A stretch of DNA of 64,000 nt from Pithys albifrons albifrons (taxonomy: Eukaryota; Chordata; Aves; Passeriformes; Thamnophilidae), in contig NC_092466.1 of NCBI RefSeq assembly GCF_047495875.1, positions 19,836,561 through 19,900,560 on the forward strand, in the 5' to 3' direction. Each line of letters begins with the position of its first letter. The stretch's first letter is position 1. Under the pieces are notes generated by a model. The model made no database searches. It was not told the DNA's origin and saw only the letters and a program-made list of their open reading frames with translations. This document shows positions 25,984 through 39,246 of the stretch, piece after piece. The position numbers were made by a program, and so were the translations under genes.

Positions 25984-27190
25984 AGCACTGGCAAGAGACA
26001 CTGATAAACTGAATGGCTTCCCTATTGTCACACAAGAAGTCTGTACTTGCACCCAAAACTTCAGCTAAAATTCTAGCAACTGCTCAGTCATTATTTACTA
26101 ACTAAAGTTACTGCAGTTTCACTGTCTGCAAGAGAGTCTCAGAAAGGGCATTCAAGCATTGTTCTGCCTGCCAGTAACTCCAGCCATGACAGCAGCTGTG
26201 GGAAGCTGGGCTCTGCTGGGCTGAGCCATCTCATGGGCTGTGTAGCAGCAGCAGGACCTCATGGCAGCACAGCACTATACAGCTCTAAAATGCTGCAGAA
26301 TAAAGATGCAGCTTCATTCTTTGGGACAGAGGCACTCTTCTGGATTGTCTGATCCTCTTCTGGAGGTGAAAAATCTTAGCTATGGACTGGACTGAATAAA
26401 CTAATTTTCTAGCAGGTTTTTGCTGAAATGTCTTTTCTAGGCACTCCTAACATCACCTACAGGAAAGTATTGTACCCACCTCCTATTAGTGAGTGAAGTA
26501 CAAACATTTCTAGTGCTGCATGTGCTCTAGTATTACTCAAAAATGACAGGCAAAAAAAATTTGATCGTCCACTGTGTGTATTCATAGCAGGGATTCTCCA
26601 GTGACAGGCTCTGCAATTAATTTAATCTTCAGAGACTGGTATAGAATTAAACTGCAACCAAAGTATTCAAATACAACTGTGCTAAATGAAGCAGCTAACA
26701 CAATCTTTGGCCACAAAAAAAAATGGCCTGAGATAAAGCACCAAATTTCCTCATTGTGTGTAGCAAAACATAAGAACACAACAGTTCTACAAATATATGT
26801 TGCTTTAATTGGGATCTTTTTCATGCATTGCAGTTTAGATATTTACTCCTTGCTGCCCATGTCAGAACAGAATGGGTTATTCAGAGTAGAAGAATAATGA
26901 GAATCTGATGTTTCTCTGCATATTAAGTGTCTTTCCTTACTTTCCGATTTTTTTCTAGGTAAAATGAAGAAAAAAAAATGAATTTTGTAATAACAGTCCA
27001 AGATTCTTAGACAGGATTGTGTTTATCTGATCAATGTGAAAATGCTGATAGGGGAGAATGAATGTAAATGTATCAAAATGTAGCCCTAAGCCCTTTCAGT
27101 ACTGATGTTAAGGAACAAAACTTGGAAGGGAGATTTACTGCCTGCCACAAATTTTCAATTATTTCCTTAATATTTTAAATTTTTTAAAAG

Positions 27191-27333
27191 GTACAATATT
27201 GGAGGCTCCACTACACCCATAGCAATCCTATGCTCATATTTCTTTGATGAAGGACACCGGATTCTGTTGGACAAAGTTTATGACAGACCCAGTGACTCAG
27301 TAACAGAAATATGGACCCAGCCACAGCTCAAAG
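27191..27333 (+). CDS. RBP3: RBP3 exon 3 (module 4)
   Basis: 143 bases completing the arginine split from exon 2 and reading [19 protein letters not shown], then [17 protein letters not shown]. It ends at donor AAAG|GTAATA in phase 1. LCSYFFDEG and TEIWT are conserved module markers also seen in module 3. The frame closes cleanly with exons 2 and 4. Confidence 0.95.
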
Positions 27334-29158
27334 GTAATACAACGAACTCTTTTTAGAGTAGCTGTTCATTTCAGATGTCTCTCCTTGTCTGTTTTAAAGT
27401 GAGCCATTAGACACTGGAACCATTTGGTGAAAGCACCTACCACAATTTGCTCAAGCTGTGCAGAGAATGTAAAAACAAAAAATGTGCATTCCAGCCATGT
27501 CCCTCAGTGCCACCCACGAATAACAGTTTATCACTCCTAGGAAAGGAGTATGAGAGGAACAGAGGTTTGTAAACCGGTCCCCAGAAGTTTAGCCAAATAC
27601 TGTGTACAGCAGTTGTGACCTGTTGCTTTTAAAAGCTGCCCGAATTAAAAATAAATCCTGTGTTGCCTAGACCTCTAGTAATGTCTCTTCCAATGCTTAC
27701 AGAAAGTTTTGTATGTAGCTGCTCACTACCTTCCTGTGTAATCCACTATTTCAGTAGATGAAAACACCATAACATCCCAGTTTGTCCAGAGAATAAAAGA
27801 GAAAAAGAAAAATACTAAATTTTGCACATTTGAGTGAGTTTGGAGCTTTTGGCAATGTGTCACACACCCCACACACTCCCTGCCTCCGTGTTTATGGAAG
27901 TTGAAAGGATGTTGCAATATGCAGAAATAGAACTCTTAAGAGCTCATAACTTGCAGTTAGAGTGCTAAGAAGCCTTAAACATGGGGTTTAATTATTTTCC
28001 CCTTTTAAGCTAAGACCATAGCAAAAATGCCCATGGTGTCTGCAGTTACTGGCTTGGAGCATGCTGAAATGGTTAAACTTTGTCACAGTCTGCAAGGTCC
28101 ATCTATTTTCCCAGGCAGTCAGAGGTGGGCTGTGCTACAGGATATGATTTCTATGGACTCATTCCAGTTCCCATCAAAGAAAAGAGGCAGACTCATACTA
28201 ACTTCAAAGGAGCTGGATCTGGTCCTGTATTATATATATGTATCTACTGTGAAAAGAGTCTTCTAATGGTTATTATGTCTATAGTGAAATGAGAAGAGCA
28301 AAGATGGTGTGAAAATTAATTACCATGCTATTGGCCCCTCTCTTGAAGTTTAGTATGAGAATTTTAAGCCATATTGTACCTAACTTAAAGAATAATAATT
28401 TTAGACCAGTTAAGAGTAGTTTTCAAGGTATCAGGTCTCAGTTACAACACACTGGTCACTTTTTCAAAGAAACTAAACTATCAGAAAGTATCAAGTGTGC
28501 TCAGATATGTTGAAAATAAGGTGTAAAAGCCTTTCTGTTCCTGTCAGCTGGTTTATATAAGAAAATGAGATAATTTGGCTTAGATTCTAATAATAAAGGG
28601 GCATTTGTTGAAAGAGTTGGGACAAAGGCCATGCAACAGCTTCTACTTACAGACTACAAAAAACTGTGGGGAACCACTGTAATTATAATTTCATAAAATA
28701 ACACCTGCAGGCCAAGCTCTATGACATCCATGTTCCTAGAGCAGGGGTGAGAGCAAAACTGAAGATGCTTCTGAAGAGCTTTGAATATTCTCACTATTAA
28801 GAGTGGAAATATATTCCTCACTGATCTATTCCACTACTCTGAGGGGATCTAGAGCTCCTGTAAAACTCAACCCACAGAAGAGCTATCAGTAGTAACTATG
28901 AGCTGATGTCACAGCTGCTGGAGCTCATAGCCAGAAACTGATGGCAGAAGAGCACCACATAGAGAGACAGCCTTTTTTCTGTATAGATGCTGGGCTAGAG
29001 TTAAAAGTGCTTTAATACTATCATAGGTACAAAGTAAATTTCCAAACTTCTTGGGTTGTTAATAGTAGGGAATGAAGCCTCTATCTTGGCTTCTCTTTGC
29101 TCTAGTATAAATATCTGAAAATGGATGCATTTCTGATATTTTTTGTCCTATCTGACAG
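27334..29158 (+). other. RBP3: RBP3 intron 3
   Basis: Intron of 1,825 bases from GTAATA to the acceptor CTGACAG, phase 1. I see no gene, RNA or clear mobile element in it. Confidence 0.85.
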
Positions 29159-29487
29159 GGGACAGGTACGGCTCTCAGAAGGGGCTAATAATCCTTACTA
29201 GTGCTGTGACGGCTGGAGCTGCTGAAGAGTTTGTGCACATAATGAAGAGACTGGGAAGAGCTCTCATCATTGGGGAACAGACCAGTGGTGGCTGCCATTC
29301 CCCACAAACGTACCAAGTAGATGATACCAACTTTTACATCTTCATCCCCACCTCCAGATCAGTCATCTCTGCAGGCAGCACTTCTTGGGAAGGGAAAGGA
29401 GTGCCTCCTCACATAGAAACACCAGCTGAAACAGCACTCATCAAAGCAAAGGAGATGCTCAGTACTCACCTACACAGCTCTAGATAG
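29159..29487 (+). CDS. RBP3: RBP3 exon 4 (end of module 4)
   Basis: Terminal coding exon, 329 bases including the stop TAG. It reads [20 protein letters not shown], then [38 protein letters not shown] and a final [11 protein letters not shown]. The protein ends a few residues after the last module helix, slightly shorter than human, whose basic tail is absent here. Total RBP3 coding length is 3,705 bases. The gene is intact, with no frameshift, which suggests a functional cone or rod visual cycle in this animal. Confidence 0.96.
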
Positions 29488-30194
29488 TCCAGTGGACGAA
29501 CATGCCCCTAGTTCTTAGGAAAAGAAAGCTATCTTCCCAAATGTAAACCCTAGAAAGAAGTGGGAACTTCATTTCAAACTCTACTGTCAGTGATTGAGTC
29601 TCTGTACATAGCTCAAGTGACTCCTTTTCAACATGCTGACACTGTACCCCAGTCTGGGGAACCTGGTTCCTTCTGTGCATGGGTAATTCTCTGGGGTTTC
29701 TGGATTCTTTCCCTGTAGCCAAACATAAATGTTCAGTGTGTCTGTTTTGGGAGATTTAGCTGCAAGTCACAGGTTTTTTTTGGCCCTTACGAAATCCCAG
29801 CTGTCAGTATTGAAGGCATGTGAACAACTTCAAAGACAGAAAAGGCACTTCTCCCTCCTTTGGAAATTGTGTACATTCCTATTTATCTGTTGTAAAGAAT
29901 TAGCAGTCATTGGAAGACTCTGTTTTCCAAACTACAAGAGCTAAATCAAGTCTCTTCTCCACTTCATCATTTAGATGTAACCAAAAATAACCCAGACTTG
30001 CCCAGACTTCTGGTATTTCAAAGGTACACGTTTGCTTCTCCCTTAGTATGTGTCAAAGGAAGGGTTGAATGAGCAAGAGAAAGGCAGTACATTCATTCTT
30101 TCACCCAGTGCTCAGAACTGACTCAAGGAAAAGAATCGTATGTTTTTACCTAAGACTAAAAACAGATTGCTATGTGTCCTGCCCCCAAAGACCT

Positions 30195-30220
30195 GGGGCA
30201 GGGTGGGGGTGGGGTGGGGG
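30195..30220 (+). other. G-quadruplex-type G-rich tract
   Basis: Five runs of three to five G separated by one or two bases, within 26 bases. This satisfies the usual G3+N1-7 quadruplex pattern. It stands alone in AT-rich DNA about 700 bases after the RBP3 stop codon. Confidence 0.7.
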
Positions 30221-33200
30221 TGATAAAAAAGCAAGCTGAGAAATAATCCTTTGCACCTTACTAACTACATATTAAGTAATGGTGTATTCCAGAGCAACTA
30301 ACAGAGATACTGACATAAGCTTAATCAATGCATAACATCCCTTGTCTTTCTCAAAATACTTAGTAAAATATCTGTCTTCATAATTATTTAGAAATACATG
30401 TAACTCTAATCTAGATCTCAAAATTTCTCATCTCTACAGAATGCTGGCTGTAAGGTAATTAATCAGGGAAATGGTCCCCCAAAATTCAGTTAGAATCTAC
30501 AGTAGTTACACATTGGTGTTCACTTGCTCATTTGTAAGTTCCTGAGTTTTTTTTATAAACTGTGTTAAACATCTGAACTTCAGTTTTCACAGGAAAATAA
30601 TTTTAAAAACCAAATAGACTTTTCATCTTTTTTACTACTTATTTGTCTTATCAGCAACACTCAGTGTGATCACTATCCAGACTCTTTTGAGTAATTTTCA
30701 TATTCTGATTTTTATGCACTAGCTTGTTGTTGAACTTCTCAGTGTTGTGGAAAATATTTTAATGAATTAAAACTCATACAGGATGTTGTGTAAAGTGATA
30801 CATATATGAAGAATATTAAATATTCTTAATATGGAAAAGACTAGAGTAGTCACTGAATGAGTAAACAACTAATGTATTTCTTCTAATGTCTTTTAAGCCT
30901 CTTTAGTATCTAAATGATCAAAATATACTGCTTTGTTTTCCTAAAAACAATCAGTTGTGCTGTCATGTACAAACAATATTGTTAAACCCATGTTTAAGAA
31001 CGTTAGCCATCCATTCAAGGACAAAAAGCTATACCACATGGGCAAAACCAACAAATAATTTCTTCCCATAGTAATATGGTAAATACTTACGAATAATATA
31101 TGTCTAGAAATTGGAATCCAATTTGGAAATAAACAACGAGGGTGCATTTACTGGTGAGTTCATTTTAGATCAACAGTACTGTTAGTTCACGGAAGTGATT
31201 GATTTCACTGGAAAATTAATGTTCAACCTTGAGAAATTTTATTCCTTGACAAAATATTATTTACTATTTTATAGGTCATGTACTGGCTAATTAATATTGA
31301 AACTGGCAGGCTTTACAAAGGCCAGTATGTGAAAAAACAGTTTTTCCTGTCTTCACAAACTGTTACGTCATAATTGTTCCCATCTCAATCAGCTTAGACC
31401 TCACGAAACCACAGACCTTAATTGTGTAGAAAATTATACTGCATTGAAATGTTTGAATATCACAAAACTACAAGTGAAAATTAGTTATGGAAAATTCATG
31501 GCTTGTGGCTTAAATGAGAAAGTTAGACAGAATGTTTTTAGGAAAGAACAAGCAACTTGGGAAGTGCCCTTCCACAACACAACAGTAAACATACTGGACC
31601 TGCCACCCTTCTCTCATCTGGTTCCAGAGCTGACATGGGCATTCAACAGTTTAGAGCACAACTTCCTTACCATCCCACCTAGAATAACTTCCTGAATTTT
31701 AATCCTAATCATGTTCCTTTGAAAGGCAGGAAGAAAGGACCACTTACGAGTATCATGTTTCTCTATTTAGCATTCATAGAACTTTAACCAAGAAATGACA
31801 GGCAGTTGTGAGGGGGTTTTTTTGTGCTGCTTAGTCCAGTGATTTCCGTACTGTGCTCTGTAGACCAAGGGGAGCCCACAGACTGCACTGATTAGTGAAA
31901 AATAACTCCATAAAAAGCAAGGAAATATATATTTTGCAAAAGCATATCTGAGTGCCATTTTGATGGAGAAACATATCTTCATTGGAAAAAGTTTGGGAAT
32001 CAATGCTGAGTGAGTGAACAAATATCCTAATCTGGCATTTCCTCTTGGTAAACTCACTACACACTGCAGAAACACACGCTGCACAGCTAAGCTTGACAGC
32101 ATTGTGTTGTGTCCTTTTTCACTGATCCAGAAACAGATGTCATGAGAAACAGTGGTTTGACCAAAATGAATATGCAGTTGCTAGTAAAAACAGGAAAAGA
32201 ACCAGTCAGTTTGCCTCCTCATGTTTTAAAAACGGTATTATTTTTTTCCCCTACCATTTCTACTTGTAGAAAAGACAGAGGTGATTGCTGTAAAATCACA
32301 GTATTTCACTGGGACAGAATGCAGTCCTTCATGAATTCCTTAAGTCCCTTCATTTCTCCATGAACTCCCTGGCCTATTGGAGTGCTTTCCTTCCAGCAGG
32401 ATTTTAAACCAATTTAAACTTTCAGACTTCTAGACATAAGGGGAAATAAGCTTCCAGCATGACTCAATTAATAGGAAGTTTGTTTGTTTTGTTAGGCTTC
32501 CTTCTACCTGTGCAATATTCTGTTCACCCCAGTTTAATAGGAATATTTTTATTTAGAAATAAAATCTGCAAAAATTTTGGATAAACCCCCTGGTTTATGT
32601 AACCCAGCTTAGATGAGACACTCTGTTAAAACTGAGACACATGAAAGATATTCACAATGCCTCCACAAGGAGGTTTTCACATGGGCTCATTTTACACCCA
32701 CCAGGTTCTGGTTCTGTTGGCATCTATATAGATTTGCCCTGATATCAGCAAAGATGCAGCAGGCAACAAGATGTCATATTGGTTGGCTATGTGTGTAGAA
32801 CTCTTAGTCCACAAAATACTTCAGCACAGAATAAGAGGCAATCTGTTCACTCCATTTTTATGCCAATGGCCACCTACAAGGAACAGTTGCCTGTAGTGTG
32901 ATTCCTATGTTACAAGAGGAAAATCCTCAATCTTTACATGCTAGGACCAAACTGCACTGCTCCTCCAGCTGAAGGAGGTGAGGAAAGTACCAGAAATAAA
33001 TCTGATTTAAAAACTCTCCTCTTCATTTCTGCATTTTGAATCACTTCTCATAACTTGTTCTCTTGCCTTTCTGTGCACAGAAGGCATTAACAGATCATTT
33101 GTCACCACAGTATGTAAGTTGCTATGGCTGAGATAGGCCCATAAAGAAACTGGGTAGGAATTCTTACCTTTTTTTTTCTCAAAGAAAACAATTCCATGAC

Positions 33201-33689
33201 ATAAAGGAAATCTGAATCTCTCCCTGTAACCTTGCTGCTTGCTTAAGCCTCATCCCATAAGCAGAGTGAAGAGGTTTGATTACCAGTGAGTACTTTAAGG
33301 AGATAACTGTAACACACGATTGGAAGGTTTTGAGATCTAGCAGCTGTTTATCAGTGGTTCACTTTCCATACTTTCTCAAGACCAGTTGTATCTACAAAAA
33401 AATCAGTGAAATCATGTAACCAGTTAGATTTGGTACTGCTTCATTCTGATGTAACTAATACACCAGGTGTAGCATACAGGAAAAACAGGCCCTTGGAGCA
33501 AGGTAATGTCGAAGTGATGTGCCAGCATAATACTGGGGAGCATTATACGGCTGGTCCTGTCTTTTTCCAGAAGAAATCTGAAGCTAGGTCTCTAACCATA
33601 AAATGTTAAGAAAACGTGGCATCTTTCAGTAAGTACAGGAGAGAACATTTTGCAGCAATGCTACCAAAAAATCTTTAGCCTTATTTATA

Positions 33690-33930
33690 CTGGGCCAGGC
33701 TGATCTTCAGGTAATTAATGTAAATCAGGAATAGCAATGTGGACTTATTCTGGATTTGCACTGGAATAAATGAGATCACAATCTGGCCTAAACTACTAAT
33801 GGGAACTATAACCCTGACCACATATGAATGTACTTACACCATGGAGTCCTTCATTACACTTTATGGACACTGACTTCACAGTAAACTGACTGGCACTCAG
33901 GTAAAACCAGATGGAGTCAAATTTGGCCCA
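33690..33930. repeat. Possible ancient sauropsid interspersed repeat
   Basis: Phrases such as GGATTTGCACTGGAATAAAT, GAGATCACAATCTGGCC and AAATTTGGCCCATTAA resemble an old dispersed repeat with alternating GTAAAT/CACTGG wording that I associate with archosaur and turtle genomes. The family is not named with confidence and the limits are rough. Confidence 0.3.
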
Positions 33931-35683
33931 TTAAACCTTGCCATAAATATATTCCTTACCCAGTAAATGTTATTGCACACAAAATAGAGATGGAAAGATT
34001 GCAAGGAAACCACATCATCCCCTACTCAATGCAAAGCTGTTCCCTATGCTTCATGTTTCAGTCTTTGTTCATTTTGGTTTTTAATTACTCCATTTAAAGG
34101 GCTTCCACCACTGACCTTGGAAAGCTGTGTTGCAATCAAACAGAACTCTAGTCTCCATTTACGTCTTCTGAACTCAAAGGAATAATGTAACAGTTTTATC
34201 TCTTTATGTTGCAAAAATGTTAGCCTGCAATATGTCAAATGTTTACATTAACAGGAAAAAGCCATATATTAATGTTCAACAGGAATATATTGGAAGAATA
34301 CAATCTTCTGACTTACAGAAATCTCCCAAGAGATGACAGTAAGTGCAATATGTTGGTCCAACTGACAGCCTAAGACTCTCAGGCTCTCTTTAATTGCTCA
34401 GATGTGTTTACTTGCTGATACTTATCAGACTAGGCATTGTCATGGGAACTCATTCTGTCCAATGGGCATCATCAGTATGGAGTGTATCATCAGTATGGTG
34501 GAACATAAAGAACACATTGCAATGCCCTTTAGTCTTAGTTGGGAAATCAGTGGTTTCTAATTATTCTCTGCCTGGAAGGGAGTAACAGCCCTTGAGGAAG
34601 CAGATGAGGCTCAGAGACAGGCCACAAAAACATTAGAGAACCTGAAAAAATGCTATGTATGAGAGAGAGAAATGATTGCTTGAAGAACACATTGTCATAA
34701 GCTATCAAAAGCAAGCCTCTAAATGGATTTTTAAAGTAACGAAACGCTTATTAGCTGGGCTGCAATAGCAATAGACAATGCTTCCTCCCACCCAGAGTGT
34801 AAACTCATCTGCTTCTGAAACAGCACAACTCAAACCTCAGAGAGAGGCAATAGAAAGAATTTGGCACTTTCTTTATAAAAAAAAGCTGGAATTGGCCCAT
34901 GTAGAAAGGAGAGAATGGACAAGCTGGTCTAATGCAATAAAATTCCCATACACCTGTGTCATTTTGTGAAGGCCATTCATCTCTACCTGTTAGCAGAACA
35001 GAGCCTACCACCCACAATTAGAGCACACAGATTCTATCAGTAGCTAATTGTAACTCAAACACCCTAGTTGCTTCCTTTGGTATATTCAAAACCTGAAAAC
35101 CACAGGCTAAACTCTACCCCCACCAGATCTGTATGCCTGCTAAAGTCACTCAGATCTTGCAAGCACACCTCAGGGTAGAGATTTTGTTTCCTGTCTACAC
35201 AATAATGCTGACAGCAGGTCACATTTTGATACAGATCCAGGTTGATTTGTCTTCGTAAAAGATATTTCAAAAGCAACAGAGCCTAGAACAGAACTCAGAT
35301 ATGCTACTTTACAAGTCCCATCTTTGGCAGTCTGCTCATCAGTTGTTGACAATCACAGATTTCAGACAGTTTTAACTTCAGGTTCCTTTCAAAACAAAGG
35401 AGATAGTGAGACCTAAGCTTTTCACTCACAAATCTGGGAAGAGCTGATTCAGATACCATAAAGGAGTAAGAGTCAAACACCACTGCTAGAAATAGTAATT
35501 TTTCTTTTAGCACATAAGCTCTGGGGGGTTTTGTGCTCAAACGTTCCTAATTCAATGAAGTGGTTGTTACTTCTGCACTTACACTGTACTGCACAGACAC
35601 CAGCAAACCAAATATAAACAAAGAAAACTGTTTGCAAAACTATAATTTTGTTCCTTCCTCTGCAAATCAACACTGCATGTGCA

Positions 35684-35702
35684 TTTATTTCACTATTTTA
35701 TT
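35684..35702 (-). terminator. ZNF488: ZNF488 poly(A) signals
   Basis: On the minus strand two AATAAA hexamers lie at 35702-35697 and 35689-35684, about 240 bases past the ZNF488 stop codon. This is a typical 3' UTR position. Confidence 0.5.
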
Positions 35703-35934
35703 TCCTCAAAAATAGGTTGACAAGGGCTAGGTTGAGTTTTCAAAACTTACAAGCCACTCAGACTCTTGTAAACATTTTATAATTTTTTTGCAAAGCATCT
35801 ATTATAAATAATTGTAAACAGTGGTTTCCTGCAAGAAATTAATGTAAACTCAAAAAGAAATGGATATAACTGAACTATCATTCCCTTCTATATCCAACCT
35901 GCCCAGTCCCTTGGTGACATCTATCTGCACAGCT

Positions 35935-37112
35935 CTAATTATGAGACGTCATGTGCCGGGATAAATGATGGCGTTCCCGGAAGTACTCATGGCAAATGGG
36001 ACATGTCAGCTTCTCCTCTCGCCTCCTCTTGCACTGGGATTCAGTTGAGGAGTATTCTTTTTTGTGATGTGACCGCATGTGGAAGACTAAATCGGATGTC
36101 ATGCGAAAGGACAGGTTGCATTTAGCACACCAGTTCTGGGCAGCCACTCCAAATGACGTGAAGGTGGGTGGAAGAAGAGTCAAGGAAGAGGAGGAGGAAG
36201 AGGAGGAAGATGAAGTAGTGGTTGTGTTCTGTAACTTTCCTCCTGCTTGTTTGGGCCACGGTTCTGAGGTATACGGGAAAACATTGCTCCGAGTGATGCT
36301 TGTCTGCAGCATCCGAGCATTACACAAATCACTGACAAAGAACTTGGAATTGAGAAGAGTGCTGCAGCACATGATGTCTGTGGTGGCAATGAACCCAGAC
36401 AGCTCCCCCAGGCTCTTTGCTGACTCACTCACAGCATGAGAAGAATTTACTGCAGCTCTTTCTGTTAGATGCTTACTGGGTTTGCTGAAAGCACTCTTCT
36501 GTTCTCCCCGAGCTCTGGTGGGCCAAACAAAGGAGAATGCACTACCAGAGGAGTTCAGCAACACTTCCCTTGACACCTGCTCTTTACCAAGCAGGACCAT
36601 GCCATCCTTCTGTTCTGGCTCCTTCAGTCTCTCATTCCTCAGTTTCTCCTTCATCCTCCTGACCTCAGTGAAAGCACTCTGTTTCTGCTCTAAAGCATCC
36701 ATCCTAGCTGACTGCCTCCCTGAACTAAGCTTCCAGAAAGAACCAGCAAATGCATGCTCCCCCCCAACCTCTTCTTTGCCCCCCCAGTTACGTTCCTCAG
36801 TCAAATTATTTGTTTTCTCCAACAACACTGTTTTCCTGGTCCTGTTGTTCTCAGCCTCTTCAGATTTTGCTCTCCTTTCTCCTCCAACGACACCATGTGC
36901 ATCATCTTTACAAGCTGCCATTTTGACTTCTAGATCCCTTGCCAGACTGTGGAAATTTGTGGTCTGCTCGGCTAAATTGCTCTTTTCAGTTTTAGGGTTC
37001 TGGAAGTTTCTCCAGAGCAGGGCACTCTTCTCTGGGACACAGAGGAAACGGACATGGGACAGATAGGAATGCTCACATTTAAAAACTCGGTCGCATTCTT
37101 GGCATCTCAACT
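35935..37112 (-). CDS. ZNF488: ZNF488 (PRDM8-related) last coding exon: linker and zinc fingers
   Basis: Nuclear zinc-finger regulator of the PRDM8/ZNF488 family; the mammalian protein is described as an OLIG2 partner in oligodendrocyte development. The exon begins in phase 1 after CTGCAG and opens with a C2HC finger (C152, C155, H168, C173). A long, poorly conserved acidic/serine linker follows, with ten serines at 449-458. Two C-terminal C2H2 fingers follow (C477, C480, H493, H497 and C519, C522, H535, H539), with a basic KRRREEK patch between them that could be a nuclear signal. The stop TAG is at 35937-35935, right after the last finger. This finger layout is that of PRDM8 and ZNF488. Synteny beside RBP3 picks ZNF488. 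The exon joins to 39018-39246 and 43156-43371 for 540 residues. Confidence 0.92.
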
Positions 37113-39017
37113 CTGCAGAAACAGACAACAAATGATGAGTTTTGCAAAGGCAGAATCATGGACAGATGCAGATACTGACCCTGTCATTGACACAAACAAA
37201 AAAACAGAAACACCTCTTGTGTCATGTAAGATTATACACACTAAAGCTAACACCAGTGCAGAATCAGGTCCCTTCCTGCTATACAAAATGGTTTCCTCTT
37301 ATTTGCCTCCATGTGTTACTTGCAGCAACTTAGACTCTCAGGCCAAGATACATAAAATGTAATTACACTGCATAAAATTACATAAAATGGTCAGTACACA
37401 AATGGTCTGGTTAAAACCATATAGACTTTATGACGACTTGAAGTCTGAACCCAGATTTGGGTCTACATTTCTTAACTAAGTCACTGCCTTCAATACAGGA
37501 TGAATGTTAAATTCTATATATCCATGCAACAATCTGGTTTAGACTTGGATTCAAAAATTTTTACATGATCCTCTATTTTTAGGATACTCTGGAAGTTTAA
37601 TACTGTTCACAAATCATCTGACCTTAATGCCTGAAGCCCTTACCCATGCTCATTTGGGAAGCTGTTACGTGCCTTAAGGCACAGAAAATAATGTTCAAAG
37701 TGAAACAGTGCCAGTGATGTGCAGGATGAATGGGAAACACTGTTTCCTTCTGGCCTTCAGACCTACTACATCTCTGCTTCACTGAGAGGACAGATTGTCA
37801 TGAATAGATGATACATAATTCAGCAACCAAGACACATATGGTACATCTTAACCTTTGTAAACTATACCCATGTTACGTTGTTTCACATCACACAGCAGTT
37901 TTTAAATGCAAATAATGCCAGACAGCATCTGAGGCCTGGGATACACAGGAAAATTCACAGATTGGTTGGGTAGAACTACAAATTCCTTATCTGGGGCTAA
38001 GCACAGCTTAGACCACTTTCCAAACTAGAGAAACTGAACATTTTATAAGAAAATAAGGCTGCTGAATTGGGCGGAATATTATATCTGCTAATTTAAAGTC
38101 TTGAGTCTAGATACAGTGTTTCTTGTGCAAATAACACTCTTCCATGGTAAATCCAAAGGGCTGACTGTTGTCTGTGCAGAAGCTAATAGAATGCACTCAA
38201 ATCAGCTAGAAGGATATAGTGGGCTTGTGCTACACATGTGTCTATATTAATTTAATATTAATTTACAGAAAAGCACATTACCCTATAAATTTCCCAACTC
38301 ATACCTTTACCAACCTACACCTTTACTAACCAACATATATATGAGCTTCTCAACTAAAGAGATTGTAACAAAGGGTTTTGTTCCAGTCTAACTAGATACA
38401 GTTTGGAGCAGACTTTGCATGGACCTGATGGATTTGCTTGGTGTCTACGTAATCTAGATATTTTTTCAACAACTGCCACGTCAATTGCTTTTGGAGCAAT
38501 GAATTTCCAACAACATCTCAGAAATAAACTTATGCCCTTTTCCTCCTTCCCACTGTGTCCCACAACAGAGGCAGACTGTGCTACATGCAATACTGTTAGG
38601 TATGTTATATGTTTTTATAGTCCTGCTCATTTACAAGATTAAAGTGGAACACTAGGCTATAGCTGAATCCTCAATGAGCTAAAAAAGGCGTATTTCCAAT
38701 TGATAATTTAGACTTTTAGGATTCCAAATTAGTCAGGTACACAGATTTTCATTACATAGCTCAAAACTTCAGCATGAACCCCTAGTGCACTATCCTCTGC
38801 TAGAGGGTAGCAATGAAAATGGCAATGAGAGATGCAAATTTGTTCTAGCTCTGTGTCTCTAGCTCAATCCCCAAAGCAAAAGGGCTCTTCTCTTAGCTGA
38901 CCAGCTAAAGATTAAGACAGGTTTTATTTCCCCTATTTAAAAATCACTACATGCTAAAGAATTTGCAGATTCATTTCTGTCCTCAGTGATCCATGCAGTC
39001 AGCAAATTGGTACTTAC
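37113..39017 (-). other. ZNF488: ZNF488 intron between second and third coding exons
   Basis: 1,905-base intron on the minus strand with a strong GTAAGT donor and a TTTCTGCAG acceptor. No other feature is recognised. Confidence 0.85.
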
Positions 39018-39246
39018 CATTCTGGGGACTCTGAGTTTTGATCTCATTGAAACCCAAGAGGCTGGAAAGCTCCTCATCATACCAGACAAGCAACTCCTCA
39101 TTTTTATTGATTTTCCTGGTAGAACGATAATATAACTGCCTGTTTTCTAAGTAAGCTTCCAAGTTCTGCTCCTTGCTATTGGCAGCTGCTTGTACAAGTC
39201 TCATCCAAGGCAGTCCTGTTGGACTGTGCACAGATGTAACATCGAC
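39018..39246 (-). CDS. ZNF488: ZNF488 coding exon 2: C-terminal half of PR domain
   Basis: 229 bases, entering in phase 0 after CTCACAG and leaving in phase 1 at AATG|GTAAGT. It encodes residues 73-148. These include LPWMRLVQAAANSKEQNLEA, then QLYYRSTRKINKNEELLVWY and EELSSLLGF, the typical second half of a PR (SET-related) domain. The WMRLVQAA, QNLEAY and ELLVWY segments closely follow PRDM8. The domain is open and undamaged, with both flanking splice sites canonical. Whether it methylates histones is unknown; most PR domains have weak or no shown activity. Confidence 0.9.

Larger units (their letters stand above)
24473..27190 (+). other. RBP3: RBP3 intron 2
   Basis: Intron of 2,718 bases with a GTAAAC donor and an acceptor ending AAAAG, whose pyrimidine tract is only moderate. 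It contains a (TA)n run and a diverged ~103-bp tandem duplication. No coding support was seen for the hydrophobic or random frames inside. Confidence 0.85.
29488..35683. other. Convergent intergenic region between RBP3 and ZNF488
   Basis: The 3' ends of RBP3 (plus) and ZNF488 (minus) face each other across this region. An AATAAA at 31128-31133 is a distant candidate for RBP3 polyadenylation. A G-rich quadruplex-type tract lies at 30195-30220. Around 33690-33930 there is old interspersed-repeat-like sequence. No coding gene is supported. Confidence 0.6.

Noticed and set aside
36077..37066. Plus-strand frames opposite the ZNF488 finger exon
   Set aside because: They are antisense shadows of ZNF488. 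The Glu run is the complement of its serine run.
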